64,000 bases of DNA, taken from assembly GCF_009724245.1 (NCBI RefSeq), contig NZ_WNNK01000024.1:1-64000 (forward strand), in the 5' to 3' direction. This DNA comes from Pseudomonas spelaei (GTDB taxonomy: Bacteria; Pseudomonadota; Gammaproteobacteria; Pseudomonadales; Pseudomonadaceae). Shown here in pieces: positions 51,069 through 60,350 of the stretch. Each line of letters starts with the position of its first letter. The first letter of the stretch is position 1. The notes below the pieces were generated by a model that saw only the letters and a list, made by a program, of their open reading frames with translations, made no database searches and was not told the origin of the DNA. A program made the translations under genes and the position numbers.

Positions 51069-53234
51069 TTATGTGCGGATATGGTCCAGGACGATGCTGG
51101 CTGCATCGGGCGTCGTGAACAACGCGAACACCTGATCAATCGTCGCACTGAGGCGCGCCATCTGTTCTGCGCTGTAGCGGTCCGAACGGTAAGTGATGAC
51201 CAGGCGCAGTGAGCGCTTGCCGTCGATCATGTTCTCCATGATCTCGAACTGAATGCCGAACATCGACTGGTTCTTGTCCGGGTCAATCTGCCGATAGCGG
51301 ATCGTCCCGGCATCGGGCGTGCTCAAGGCGCCATTCAAGGCGTTGTTGGCGTGAATCTGGATGTACACGTCGAACAGCAGGCCGTCTGCCGCCGTCATGC
51401 CCAGGGCTTGTTGGATCTGCTCCATCGGTACATCGGCGTAAGCCATGGAGTCATTGATCAAGCGGGTGACGTTTTCAATCAGTGCGCCAACGGCCTGCCG
51501 GGGATCGAACTGCACGCGGTGCGCCACCATCGTGGTGAAGTAACCCACTGTCTCGTAAAACCCGGGGTCGGTTCGGCCGGAGGCGGACGTGCCGATCACC
51601 AGGTCCTTCAAGTCACCGAGCTTATGCAGGGACAGCGCAATGGCCGTATAGACCACGCCGAACAACGACGAGTTATTCCGTCTGGCGAAGGCGTACAGGC
51701 TATCGGTAAGGTCCTGGTCAGGTTTGATTTCGAACCACTGCGCTTTCGTCGACACCTCTTTGGCTGGCACGCTGGCGTGATGGTCAGGGGAGGGCAGTGT
51801 CAGGCCGCGGGTGGCATCGCGCAGCATGCTCGTCCAGTAGTCGAGATGCTGCTGATTGATGCCGGTGGCCTGTTCACGCAAGGCGAACTCATGGAATGAC
51901 GGTGCAGGCGTTTCCCAGGTGGGCGCTTTGTCGGCGGCACGGGCAAGGTAGGCCTGAGCCAATTCTTCCATCATGACGTTGAGCGACCATTCATCAATCG
52001 CCATGTGATGCACCAGCAATGACAGGGTTTGGCGCTGGCGTTGCGCGTCGTAAATGAAGCGCACCCTGAGGGGCAGTTCGCGGGTCAGGTCGAACTGATA
52101 AGTGGCTTCGCTTTTCAGCGTCGCACCCTGGCTTTCATGGCTTGGCCAGAACCACTTGTAGTCGGACAGTTGCGTGATCGGCACGATCTGCTGGTACGCG
52201 TCATTGTTCTCGAAGTGGAAGGTTGAGCGCAGGCTGGCGTGGCGTTTCAGCAGGTCGCAGAAGGCCTGCTCGAACAGCGCTTCATCCACCTTGTCGAGGA
52301 AGTCCAGGGCAAAGGGCAGGTTGAAAATCGTGCCGAACTCAAAGGCCACGTAAGCCCGTCCGAGAGAGGCCTGGGCCAGGGCGAAAGGTGCTTTTTGCAC
52401 GTCTTGCGCCAGGCCCGTAGCAGAAGCGGTCTTGTCTTGAGCAATGACGTGGGCGCGCGATGCCAGGGCGGCTGCCGACGGCGCGCTGAAAAAGTCATTG
52501 AACTGGACTTCAATGCCATGGCTGCTCAACAGCTTGCCAATGATGCGGGTGGCCAGCAGCGAATGACCGCCAAAATCAAAGAAGTCATCGGTGAGTTGCA
52601 TCTCGGGTTCTGCCAGGGCACCGCGGAACTCGCCAAGAATAATCGTCGCGACTTCGCTGTTGTTGGCCGCAGGCAGGGTGCTGGGCGCACTGGCCGGTGG
52701 CGATAGAACTTCGCCATCCGCCTGGCGGCGCAACCAGGGCGTGTCGCTGGCCGAGTGGCCTACATAGGCGCTCAAGACCCGGCAATACAGGTTGTCTTCC
52801 CGGCAGGTCTGGTCGAGGATCTGGTGGAGTACGAAGCCGAGGATAACGTCGTGCCCGGTTTGAATAATCAGTGCCTTGAACGGCGGCTGGCTTTGCGCAT
52901 CCCATGGTGCCGTTTGCTGCGAGAGCAACTGCTCGGTGGCTTCAACGTCGGAGTGTGAGCGCATGATTTCAACGCAAGACTGCCAGTCATTGGCGTGCAC
53001 TTTGTGCACTTCGCCGTCGTCGTTGAACTGATAGCGTGCATTCAGATCGGGCAGTGTTTCGATGACAGTCTTGATCGCCCGCTCGAGCCTTGAAAGGTCG
53101 ATGTCGGCGTCGAACCGCCAGGCGCTGAAATGTTTGAGCGTACGTTCGGGGTATTGCTGCTGCAAGAGCCAGAAATGCTCTTCGTCACCTGAGACAGACA
53201 GTTTCGGTAACGAATCTGGATTGAGTTCCATCAT
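51069..53234 (-). CDS. pmsG: NRPS T-C protein with an N-terminal half condensation lobe
   Basis: A 721-residue NRPS. Residues 20-160 look like the N-terminal lobe of a condensation domain with a worn active-site motif (LHQILDQT in place of HHxxxDG). A carrier domain follows with an intact serine (FGGHSLLATRI, about Ser225). A full condensation domain (about 280-715) carries VHHMAIDEWS (the usual final Gly is Glu) and YFTTMVAHRVQFD. It would hold the aminoacyl group in trans and transfer the finished acyl chain to N-hydroxyhistamine, as AngM and BasB do. The frame opens with TTG at 53255; ATG at 53234 has AGGCGG 9 nt upstream. Confidence 0.87.
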   Translation of the reverse strand: MMELNPDSLPKLSVSGDEEHFWLLQQQYPERTLKHFSAWRFDADIDLSRLERAIKTVIETLPDLNARYQFNDDGEVHKVHANDWQSCVEIMRSHSDVEATEQLLSQQTAPWDAQSQPPFKALIIQTGHDVILGFVLHQILDQTCREDNLYCRVLSAYVGHSASDTPWLRRQADGEVLSPPASAPSTLPAANNSEVATIILGEFRGALAEPEMQLTDDFFDFGGHSLLATRIIGKLLSSHGIEVQFNDFFSAPSAAALASRAHVIAQDKTASATGLAQDVQKAPFALAQASLGRAYVAFEFGTIFNLPFALDFLDKVDEALFEQAFCDLLKRHASLRSTFHFENNDAYQQIVPITQLSDYKWFWPSHESQGATLKSEATYQFDLTRELPLRVRFIYDAQRQRQTLSLLVHHMAIDEWSLNVMMEELAQAYLARAADKAPTWETPAPSFHEFALREQATGINQQHLDYWTSMLRDATRGLTLPSPDHHASVPAKEVSTKAQWFEIKPDQDLTDSLYAFARRNNSSLFGVVYTAIALSLHKLGDLKDLVIGTSASGRTDPGFYETVGYFTTMVAHRVQFDPRQAVGALIENVTRLINDSMAYADVPMEQIQQALGMTAADGLLFDVYIQIHANNALNGALSTPDAGTIRYRQIDPDKNQSMFGIQFEIMENMIDGKRSLRLVITYRSDRYSAEQMARLSATIDQVFALFTTPDAASIVLDHIRT

Positions 53235-53391
53235 GGAAATTTCCCGCCTTATCAAACTGAACAGTAAGAAGTAGAGATGGCACGAAGTGCCGACAGACCG
53301 ATCCTCGGTCTGCTGTAACGCCCAGGAGTCCGGGCGTCAGAGAAGGTGCAAGCAGGTCGCATTGCAGGGGCTCTATGAACGCCGTATGATA

Positions 53392-53410
53392 TTAAATAAT
53401 AATCATACCT
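53392..53410. promoter_or_regulatory. Fur-like box between pmsG and the sigma factor gene
   Basis: AATAATAATCATACC in the divergent promoter region matches 11 of 19 Fur consensus positions, including AATCAT. A marginal match supported by position. Confidence 0.45.
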
Positions 53411-53463
53411 ATTCGCATTAGTCAAAAATTGATCGCGGATGTCATCGTCTCAGGAGAGGTGTT

Positions 53464-53982
53464 GTGGACAACGGAGCGTTCGCGTCCAGGCAGCAATTTG
53501 AAAAGCTGTATGTCGACCACCACAGTTGGCTGTGCAGCCTGTTGCGCCGCAAGCTGGGCAACTCGGTCGATGCCGCCGATCTGGCCCACGATGTCTATCT
53601 CAATCTGATCAAGAAGGGCCGGGTGCCCTCCACCGAGGATTCTCGCTGCCACCTGACCCAAATCGCCAAAGGCATGGTGATCGACCTGTATCGCCGCCGC
53701 CGTCTTGAGGCCTGCCATCTGGAGGCGCTCAAGTTGCAGGCCGAACCTCTCGCGCCTTCAGAAGAGCGACGCGCCCTGGTGACTGAAACGCTGACGCAGA
53801 TCGATGACGCATTGCACAGCAAACCGGCCAAGACTCGCCAGGCGCTGCTGCTGTGCAAGTTGCATGGCATGGGCCACCGTGACATTGCCACCGAGTTGAA
53901 GGTGTCGGTGTCTTCCGTCGAGAAGTACATCGCTTCAGGCCTGCGAGCCTGCTACCCGTTCGTGCCCGGGCTCGGGCCTTGA
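53464..53982 (+). CDS. ECF sigma factor, FecI/PvdS-like
   Basis: A 172-residue iron-starvation type sigma-70 protein with region 2 (FEKLYVDHHSWLCSLLRRKL; DAADLAHDVYLNLI) and region 4 (ALLLCKLHGMGHRDIATELK then VSSVEKYIASGLRAC). The start is GTG at 53464 with GGAGAGG 5 nt upstream. No fecR-type anti-sigma gene follows, and the receptor at 61495 has no FecA-type signalling domain, so control is probably at transcription (Fur), as for PvdS. A repeated motif before the ABC operon and the receptor gene is its likely target. Confidence 0.87.
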   Translation: MDNGAFASRQQFEKLYVDHHSWLCSLLRRKLGNSVDAADLAHDVYLNLIKKGRVPSTEDSRCHLTQIAKGMVIDLYRRRRLEACHLEALKLQAEPLAPSEERRALVTETLTQIDDALHSKPAKTRQALLLCKLHGMGHRDIATELKVSVSSVEKYIASGLRACYPFVPGLGP

Positions 53983-54010
53983 ACGGCCTCGCAAATTAAT
54001 GAACATCTCG

Positions 54011-54038
54011 ATTGAGGATTTTGCGTTGCCGTTCGGAA
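54011..54038 (+). promoter_or_regulatory. Predicted ECF promoter of the ABC operon
   Basis: ATTGAGG, then TTT, GCGTT and GTTCGGAA in fixed spacing; 23 of 28 positions equal the motif at 61421-61448. About 90 bp before the first ABC gene. Confidence 0.65.
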
Positions 54039-54126
54039 TACAAGGTACGCAGCGCGCAAACCCCTCGAGTGCAAAGGAAGTCAGGCATGCCTTCAGGCTG
54101 CCTGCAGTGGTTATTCAGGAGAGCTC

Positions 54127-55920
54127 ATGAGTGTTAAAGATGAACCCGCCACGACTGGCTCGGTATCCCAGGTACTCAGGCCCATACGTGGGCGACTGAT
54201 TATTGCGGCGGTGTTGGCCGCTATCGGCACCATGCTGACACTGGTGCCCCTGGCCGGTATCGCCCATGTCGCTCAGCTTGCAATGGGTCAGGCCGACGTT
54301 GCTACCGCCTGGGGCCAGATGCAGGATCAGGTCTGGCGGGTGGTCATCATCAGTCTGGTCTGCCTGTTCCTGGGGATGACGCTGATCTCGATGGGCGAAA
54401 TGGTCGCGCACCTGGCCGACAATCACATCACCGGCCATTTGCGCCGGGCGATTACCCGGCGGCTGGCCAAGGTGCCACTGGGCTGGTTTACCAGCCGGGC
54501 CTCGGGCGAGGTCAAGCAAGCGATGCAGGATGACATCGGCACGCTGCACAGCCTGACCGCGCATTTCTTTACCACGCTGGGCCGCACTATCGGCGCGATT
54601 GTTATCTCGATCCTCTACCTGTTCGCCATGGACTGGCGCATGGCGATTGTCTCGCTGCTGCCGTTCCCGCTGTTTTTCCTGTTCTTCTCCAGGGCCACCA
54701 AGGCCAGCGGGGCGAACATGCAGTCATTTGGCGCTGGCATGGCGCGCATCAACAACGCAGTGGTTGAGTTCGTCAACGGCATTCCCGTGGTCAAGGCTTT
54801 CGGTGTCGAAGGCAAGGCCCATGGCAGCTACCGCGAGGCGGTCGATGGCTTCGCTGACGCGTTTAACGACTTCACTCGGCCGCTGGTCAGTGCGATGGCC
54901 AACGCCCACGCGATGATCGCCCCGGTGGCGGTACTTGGCGTGGTGCTGGCGTTTGGCACGTTGTGGGTGAGCCTGGGCTGGATCACGCCGGTCGAGGTGT
55001 TGCCCTTCGCTCTGGTGGCGCCGGGCATCTGCGCACCCCTGCTGCTGCTGAGCTACGTCACCCACGACTTGAACAATGCCACCGGCGCTGCCCAGCGCGT
55101 GCATACGCTGCTGCAAACACCGGTGTTGGAAACCTTGGCGGGCGCCGCGCCGACGCTGGCGGACAATGCCGAAATTCGTGTCGAGCAACTCGGCTATAGC
55201 TACGACGGCCAAACCCCGGTGCTCAAGGATGTCAGCTTCACCCTCAAGCCTGGCACGGTGACGGCGATTGTCGGTGCTTCCGGCTCGGGCAAGTCGACCT
55301 TGGCCCGCCTGTTGCTGCGTTTCTTCGATCCGAGTGAAGGGCGCATCACCCTGGGCGGCGTCGACCTCAGGCAGATCGAGAGCGCGCAGTTGTACCGGCG
55401 CATCGGCTTTGTGCTGCAGGAAGTGCGCCTTATCCATGCCAGCCTGCGCGACAACATCGCCTTGGGCCGCCCCTCGGCCAGCCAGCAGGAAATCGAAGAG
55501 GCCGCCCGCACCGCCAACATTCACGAGCGCATCCTCGCCTTGCCACGGGGTTACGACTCGGTGATCGGTGAGGATGTGCAGCTTTCCGGCGGCGAGTTGC
55601 AGCGTGTGAGTATCGCCCGCGCCGTACTGCTTGATCCGCCGGTGCTGGTGCTCGATGAAGCCACGGCGGCCGCCGATGCCGAGAATGAAGTGAAGCTCCA
55701 GCAAGCGCTGTCGCGATTCGCCCAGGGCCGCACCTTGATGGTGATCGCGCACCGGCTCGATACGGTGATGCACGCCGACCAGATCATCCTGATCGACAAC
55801 GGCACGATCTGCGAGCAGGGACGTCACCACGAACTGCTCGCCCGCAAAGGCCGCTACGCCCGACTGTGGGCGCTGGGCGGCTACGAACAGGCCAAGGAAC
55901 AGGCGGTATCGTCATGCTGA
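54127..55920 (+). CDS. Half-size ABC transporter, YbtP/IrtA/PchH-like
   Basis: A 597-residue fusion of a six-helix exporter-fold membrane domain (about 25-310) and an ATPase domain: Walker A GASGSGKST near 382, signature LSGGELQR, Walker B VLVLDEATAAADAEN and switch His in VIAHRLD. The D-loop AAAD departs from the usual SALD. It pairs with the next gene. Relatives YbtP/Q and IrtA/B import ferric siderophores in spite of the exporter fold, while others export, so direction is open. GGAG lies 5 nt before the start. The next gene overlaps by 7 bp. Confidence 0.85.
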   Translation: MSVKDEPATTGSVSQVLRPIRGRLIIAAVLAAIGTMLTLVPLAGIAHVAQLAMGQADVATAWGQMQDQVWRVVIISLVCLFLGMTLISMGEMVAHLADNHITGHLRRAITRRLAKVPLGWFTSRASGEVKQAMQDDIGTLHSLTAHFFTTLGRTIGAIVISILYLFAMDWRMAIVSLLPFPLFFLFFSRATKASGANMQSFGAGMARINNAVVEFVNGIPVVKAFGVEGKAHGSYREAVDGFADAFNDFTRPLVSAMANAHAMIAPVAVLGVVLAFGTLWVSLGWITPVEVLPFALVAPGICAPLLLLSYVTHDLNNATGAAQRVHTLLQTPVLETLAGAAPTLADNAEIRVEQLGYSYDGQTPVLKDVSFTLKPGTVTAIVGASGSGKSTLARLLLRFFDPSEGRITLGGVDLRQIESAQLYRRIGFVLQEVRLIHASLRDNIALGRPSASQQEIEEAARTANIHERILALPRGYDSVIGEDVQLSGGELQRVSIARAVLLDPPVLVLDEATAAADAENEVKLQQALSRFAQGRTLMVIAHRLDTVMHADQIILIDNGTICEQGRHHELLARKGRYARLWALGGYEQAKEQAVSSC

Positions 55921-57683
55921 AAACCTTTATTCAACTGCTGGGTGAAGAGGCCCCGGTACTGCGCCGGTACCTCTGGATGACGCTGGTCTACGGCCTGCTC
56001 TGCGGGCTGACGATTGTCACCCTGGTGCCGGTGCTCACCCATCTGTTGGGCAGTGATGTGCGCTCGGCAGGGCAATGGCTGATCGCGCTGGTGATCGGTG
56101 TGGTGGTGTGCTGGGCGCTACGACGCACCGTGGAAAAAGCCGGTATCCGTGTCGGCATCGCCGTTCTCCAGCGTGGCCGTCATCGGCTCGGCGACCATGT
56201 GGCGCGTCTGCCGGTGGGCTGGTTCAACGCACAAAACACCGCACGGCTGAGCCATGTGACCTCCCAGGGCATGATGGAAATGGCCCAGCTACCCGCTCAC
56301 GTTTTTACGCCGCTGATCACGGGTGTGGTTACACCGGTAGTGATCCTTGTTGCGTTGTTCGCGTTGCATTGGCAAATGGGGTTGATCGCACTGGTGACAC
56401 TGCCGATCCTGTTTGGTGTCTTTGCGCTGACCGCTCACTTGGGCCAGCGTGCCGACCAAAGCTTCCAGCACAACGCCGCGCATGCCAGCCAGCGCATGGT
56501 TGAGTTTGCCCAGGCGCAATCGGTGCTACGCGCCTTCAATGGCGAGGACGGCGGTACCCAGTTTCTCGAGCAGGCCATCGGGCGCCAGCAGCAGTCTGCA
56601 AAGCGGCTGATTCACGTCTCGGCGATGTCGGTGGTGTTCAACGCCTGGGCGGTACAGGCCGGCTTCGCCGTGTTGCTGGTGGCCGCCACGCTATGGCTCG
56701 GTGACCAGTTGGGCGCAAGCCTGGAACCGGGTTCGGTCATCGCCGTGATCGTGTCGTTGCTGCTGGTCAGTCGCTTCATCGACCCGTTGCTGGAAGTGGC
56801 CGGTTATAGCGAGGTGCTGCGTGGCGCGCGCGGTCAGCTGGATGCGGTGCGCGGGATCTTTGCGGTCAAGCCCCTGCCTGAGCCGCAGGCCCCGCAAGCG
56901 CCGGTCGATGGATCTGTTGAGTTGCGCAACGTGAGCTTTCGCTATGCCGAGGATCAGGCTGATGTACTGCGCGATGTCAGCCTGCGTATCGAGCCCGGCA
57001 GCATGACCGCGCTGGTCGGTGCTTCCGGCTCGGGCAAGACCACCCTGGTGCGGCTGATTGCGCGCTTCTTCGACGTGACGCAGGGCAGCGTGATCGTGGG
57101 CGGTGTGGATGTCCGACAGATGTCCAGTGAACAATTGGCCGGTCAGATCAGCCAGATCTTTCAGGACGCTTACCTGTTCCAGGGCAGCATCGCCGACAAC
57201 ATCCGCATCGGTAAACCCGATGCCAGCGATACCCAGGTGATGGAAGCGGCACAACAAGCCGGGGTCGTGGAGATCATCGAGCGCCTGCCCCAAGGCCTGG
57301 ATACACCGGTGGGCGAGGGCGGTGCACGACTGTCCGGCGGTGAGCGCCAGCGGATTTCCATCGCCCGTGCGCTGATCAAGGACGCGCCGATTCTGTTGGT
57401 CGACGAAGCCACTGCCGCTCTCGACGCCGAGAACCAGGCCGCCATTGCCGAAGCACTCGCCCGCTTGCGCGGCACCCGCACGCTGATCGTCATTGCGCAT
57501 CAGCTGTCGACGGTGGCCATGGCCGACCAGATTGTGGTGCTTGATCACGGCCAGATCAGCGAGCAGGGTTCCCATGCGCAATTGAGTGCCACGCCAGGGC
57601 TCTACGCGCACTTTCTCGCGCAACGCCGAGCCGCGAAAGGCTGGCGGATTGCCGGGACGTCTGACAGTGAGGGCGGTTCTTGA
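55914..57683 (+). CDS. Half-size ABC transporter, YbtQ/IrtB/PchI-like
   Basis: A 589-residue membrane-ATPase fusion and partner of the preceding protein. Membrane domain about 15-300 (YLWMTLVYGLLCGLTIVTLV). ATPase domain: Walker A GASGSGKTT near residue 370, signature RLSGGERQRISIARAL, Walker B LLVDEATAALDAEN, switch His in VIAHQLS. Here the D-loop is canonical. The start at 55914 overlaps the previous stop; the ORF opens earlier but inside that gene. A heterodimer with the upstream protein is expected. Confidence 0.85.
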   Translation: MLKTFIQLLGEEAPVLRRYLWMTLVYGLLCGLTIVTLVPVLTHLLGSDVRSAGQWLIALVIGVVVCWALRRTVEKAGIRVGIAVLQRGRHRLGDHVARLPVGWFNAQNTARLSHVTSQGMMEMAQLPAHVFTPLITGVVTPVVILVALFALHWQMGLIALVTLPILFGVFALTAHLGQRADQSFQHNAAHASQRMVEFAQAQSVLRAFNGEDGGTQFLEQAIGRQQQSAKRLIHVSAMSVVFNAWAVQAGFAVLLVAATLWLGDQLGASLEPGSVIAVIVSLLLVSRFIDPLLEVAGYSEVLRGARGQLDAVRGIFAVKPLPEPQAPQAPVDGSVELRNVSFRYAEDQADVLRDVSLRIEPGSMTALVGASGSGKTTLVRLIARFFDVTQGSVIVGGVDVRQMSSEQLAGQISQIFQDAYLFQGSIADNIRIGKPDASDTQVMEAAQQAGVVEIIERLPQGLDTPVGEGGARLSGGERQRISIARALIKDAPILLVDEATAALDAENQAAIAEALARLRGTRTLIVIAHQLSTVAMADQIVVLDHGQISEQGSHAQLSATPGLYAHFLAQRRAAKGWRIAGTSDSEGGS

Positions 57684-58624
57684 GTCGTGCAGCCTTACTG
57701 ATCCTGTTTGCCGTGCTCTGTTGCCTTTCGTTGATGGTGGGGGTCAAACAGGTTTCCTGGACCGAACTGTTCACGTTTTCCGATGACGCCTGGCTGACCC
57801 TGACTGCCAGCCGCCTTCCACGCCTCGCTGCCCTGATCCTGACTGGAGTGGGGCTGGCCGTGTGTGGTGTGATCCTGCAGCAGATCGTGCGTAACCGCTT
57901 CGTAGAACCGGCGACTTCCGGCGGCCTGGATGCAGCAAAGCTGGGCATCCTGATTTCACTGACGGTGGCGCCCGCCGCCGGTGCGGCCGGCCGGATGCTG
58001 TTTGCCCTGGCGTTCTGCTTTGCGGCGAGCCTGCTCTATGTCGCGATCATCCGCCGTATCAAGTTCAAGAACACCGTGATGGTTCCGGTCATTGGCCTGA
58101 TGTACGGCAGCGTATTGAGCGCCATCGCCGAGTTCTACGCCTACCGTCACAACATCTTGCAGAGCATGCAGGGCTGGATGCTCGGTGACTTCTCGAAGAT
58201 CGTCCAGGGCAACTACGAGATCATCTACCTGATCTTGCCGATCGTGGTGCTCACTTATCTATTCGCGCACCGCTTTACCGTGCTCGGTATGGGCGAGGGC
58301 ATGGCCAGCAGCCTGGGCCTGAACTACGCGGCTAACGCGGCACTGGGGCTGATGCTGGTGGCGGTCACTGTCTCTGCCACGGTGATTACCGTGGGGGCGA
58401 TTCCCTTTGTCGGGTTGGTGATTCCCAATCTGGTGGCGCTGCACTACGGCGAGAACCTGGAGCGAACATTGCCCATCGTCGCCCTGTGCGGCGCGTCGCT
58501 GTTGTTGGCGTGCGACATCCTCGGCCGTTTGCTGATCTACCCCTTCGAAGTGCCCATCGGCCTGACGGCGGGCAGTGTGGGCGGTGTGTTGTTCCTCGTG
58601 CTGCTGATCAGGAAGTACACATGA
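57680..58624 (+). CDS. Ferric siderophore ABC permease, VctD/CeuB-like
   Basis: A 314-residue FecCD-family inner-membrane permease with about nine helices: TASRLPRLAALILTGVGLAV near the N-terminus, then MQGWMLGDFSKI and the conserved coupling region TVGAIPFVGLVIPNLV. It starts with TTG at 57680, overlapping the preceding stop by 4 bp; no nearby ATG fits. It forms a heterodimer with the next gene product. This subgroup serves catecholate or mixed-type siderophores (BauD, CeuB, VctD). Confidence 0.88.
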   Translation: MSRAALLILFAVLCCLSLMVGVKQVSWTELFTFSDDAWLTLTASRLPRLAALILTGVGLAVCGVILQQIVRNRFVEPATSGGLDAAKLGILISLTVAPAAGAAGRMLFALAFCFAASLLYVAIIRRIKFKNTVMVPVIGLMYGSVLSAIAEFYAYRHNILQSMQGWMLGDFSKIVQGNYEIIYLILPIVVLTYLFAHRFTVLGMGEGMASSLGLNYAANAALGLMLVAVTVSATVITVGAIPFVGLVIPNLVALHYGENLERTLPIVALCGASLLLACDILGRLLIYPFEVPIGLTAGSVGGVLFLVLLIRKYT

Positions 58625-59571
58625 GAGGCGTGGCTACCCGCTATGGCCTCTGGGGGCTGGTGCTGATCCTGGCGATAGCGTTCCTGTTGCTGGGCTCAGG
58701 CTTTGACTTCGAGTACGTCATTCCCAAGCGGCTGACCCGTTTGGCCGCGATGGGCATTGCCGGGGTCTGCATTGCCTATTCTTCGGTGATTTTCCAGACC
58801 ATTGCCGGCAACCGGATACTGACGCCGGCGATCATGGGGTACGAGGCAATCTACCTGCTGTTCCAGGCTCTGCTGATCCTGGTGCTGGGCACCCAGAGCC
58901 TGGTGCTGCTGGGGCGTAACGGCAATGTGTTGCTGTCGATCCTGCTGATGCTCGCCTATTCGTGGCTCATTCACCGCTGGCTGTTCCGTGACGGACGCAA
59001 CAACGTGTACCTGCTGCTCCTGCTGGGGCTGGTACTGAGCATGGTGATGGGGACCTTTACCCAGTTTATCCAGCTGAAGATCAGCCCCGGCGAGTTCTCG
59101 ATTTTCCAGGGCTTCAACTACGCCTCCTTCAACAAGGCGCAACCCGGGCAAGTGATCTATTCGGGCCTGCTGGTGGCGGTGGTGTGCTGCATCGCGCAAA
59201 GAACCTTGCCGGTGCTCGATGTGCTGTCGCTGGGGCGTGACCAGGCGATTTCCCTGGGGGTCGATTATCAGCGCAGCGTGCGTCTGCAACTTGCGCTGAT
59301 CGCGATGCTGGTGGCGGTCTCCACCAGCCTCGTCGGGCCGACGGCCTTCATGGGCGTGTTCGTGGCGAACATCACCTATGCGCTTGCCCGCACCGCCCGG
59401 CACAGGGTGACGCTGCCCATGAGTTGCGCCATCGCCATCGGCATTTTCATCATCGCCCAGTACCTGGTCGAGCAGATGTTCAACTACAACACCTCCGTCA
59501 GCATTCTCATCAACCTGGTGTGTGGCGTGTATTTCCTCGCGCTGATGGTTCGAACCCGAGGCGCCCCATGA
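58621..59571 (+). CDS. Ferric siderophore ABC permease, VctG/CeuC-like
   Basis: A 316-residue second FecCD permease. TRLAAMGIAGVCIAYSSVIF at the first helices, ITPAIMGYE-type stretch LTPAIMGYEAIYLLFQ, and VSTSLVGPTAFMGVFVANIT as coupling region. The start at 58621 overlaps the stop of the first permease (ATGA); the longer frame from 58486 lies inside that gene. It completes the transmembrane channel of the importer. Confidence 0.88.
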   Translation: MRGVATRYGLWGLVLILAIAFLLLGSGFDFEYVIPKRLTRLAAMGIAGVCIAYSSVIFQTIAGNRILTPAIMGYEAIYLLFQALLILVLGTQSLVLLGRNGNVLLSILLMLAYSWLIHRWLFRDGRNNVYLLLLLGLVLSMVMGTFTQFIQLKISPGEFSIFQGFNYASFNKAQPGQVIYSGLLVAVVCCIAQRTLPVLDVLSLGRDQAISLGVDYQRSVRLQLALIAMLVAVSTSLVGPTAFMGVFVANITYALARTARHRVTLPMSCAIAIGIFIIAQYLVEQMFNYNTSVSILINLVCGVYFLALMVRTRGAP

Positions 59572-60350
59572 TTTCCCTCAGTCACGTCTATAAGGCGTAT
59601 GGCAACAAGCACGTCCTGAGCGACGTCAGCGTTCAGTTCCCGCCAGGGCAGGTGACCTCGCTGATTGGCCCCAACGGGGCAGGCAAGACCACGTTGCTGA
59701 TGTTGATCGCGCGCCTGTTGGCACCAACCCGGGGCGACCTGCTGATTGGCGGGCGCAGCATTGCGGATGTGCCGATCCGCGACTATGCCAAGCGCGTCGC
59801 CACCTTGCGTCAATCCCCCGACTTCAACCTGCGGTTGACCGTTGAAGAACTGGTGGCCTTCGGGCGCTTTCCCTACAGCCGTGGGGCGCTCACCGCTCAC
59901 GATCGCCAGGCCATCGACGAGGCCATCGAGTTTCTGTCGCTGCAACCGCTGCGTCTTTCTTACATCGATGAACTCAGCGGCGGGCAGCGGCAGATGGCGT
60001 TCCTGGCGATGACCATTGCCCAGCAAACCGATTACTTGCTGCTGGACGAGCCACTCAACAACCTCGACATGAAGCATGCCGTACAGATCATGCGCGCGCT
60101 GCGCCGCTTGTGCGACGAACAGGGGCGCACGGTAATTCTGGTGGTGCATGACATCAACTTCGCCGCCAACTATTCCGACCATATCGTGGCCATGAAAAAC
60201 GGCGCGGTGCATTGCCGTGGCCCGGTGGCGGAGGTCGTCACCGAGGCGCGCTTGCGCGATCTGTTTGATCTGGATTTCGAGATCCTGCAGAGCGAGCAGG
60301 GGTTCGTCTGCAACTACTTCAACCCATCACCGTCAAGGGAGCTGATATGA
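59568..60350 (+). CDS. Ferric siderophore ABC ATPase, VctC/CeuD-like
   Basis: A 260-residue ATPase. Walker A GPNGAGKTT near residue 35, signature LSGGQRQMAFLAMTIAQ, Walker B YLLLDEPLNNLDMKH and switch His in VVHDINFA. It begins MISLSHVYKAYGNKHVLSDV and overlaps the previous gene (ATGA), so the frame from 59424 is not the start. Drives import through the two permeases. Confidence 0.92.
   Translation: MISLSHVYKAYGNKHVLSDVSVQFPPGQVTSLIGPNGAGKTTLLMLIARLLAPTRGDLLIGGRSIADVPIRDYAKRVATLRQSPDFNLRLTVEELVAFGRFPYSRGALTAHDRQAIDEAIEFLSLQPLRLSYIDELSGGQRQMAFLAMTIAQQTDYLLLDEPLNNLDMKHAVQIMRALRRLCDEQGRTVILVVHDINFAANYSDHIVAMKNGAVHCRGPVAEVVTEARLRDLFDLDFEILQSEQGFVCNYFNPSPSRELI

Noticed and set aside
53464..54126. 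An anti-sigma gene after the ECF sigma factor
   Set aside because: Only 144 bp lie before the ABC gene, and no suitable frame exists there.
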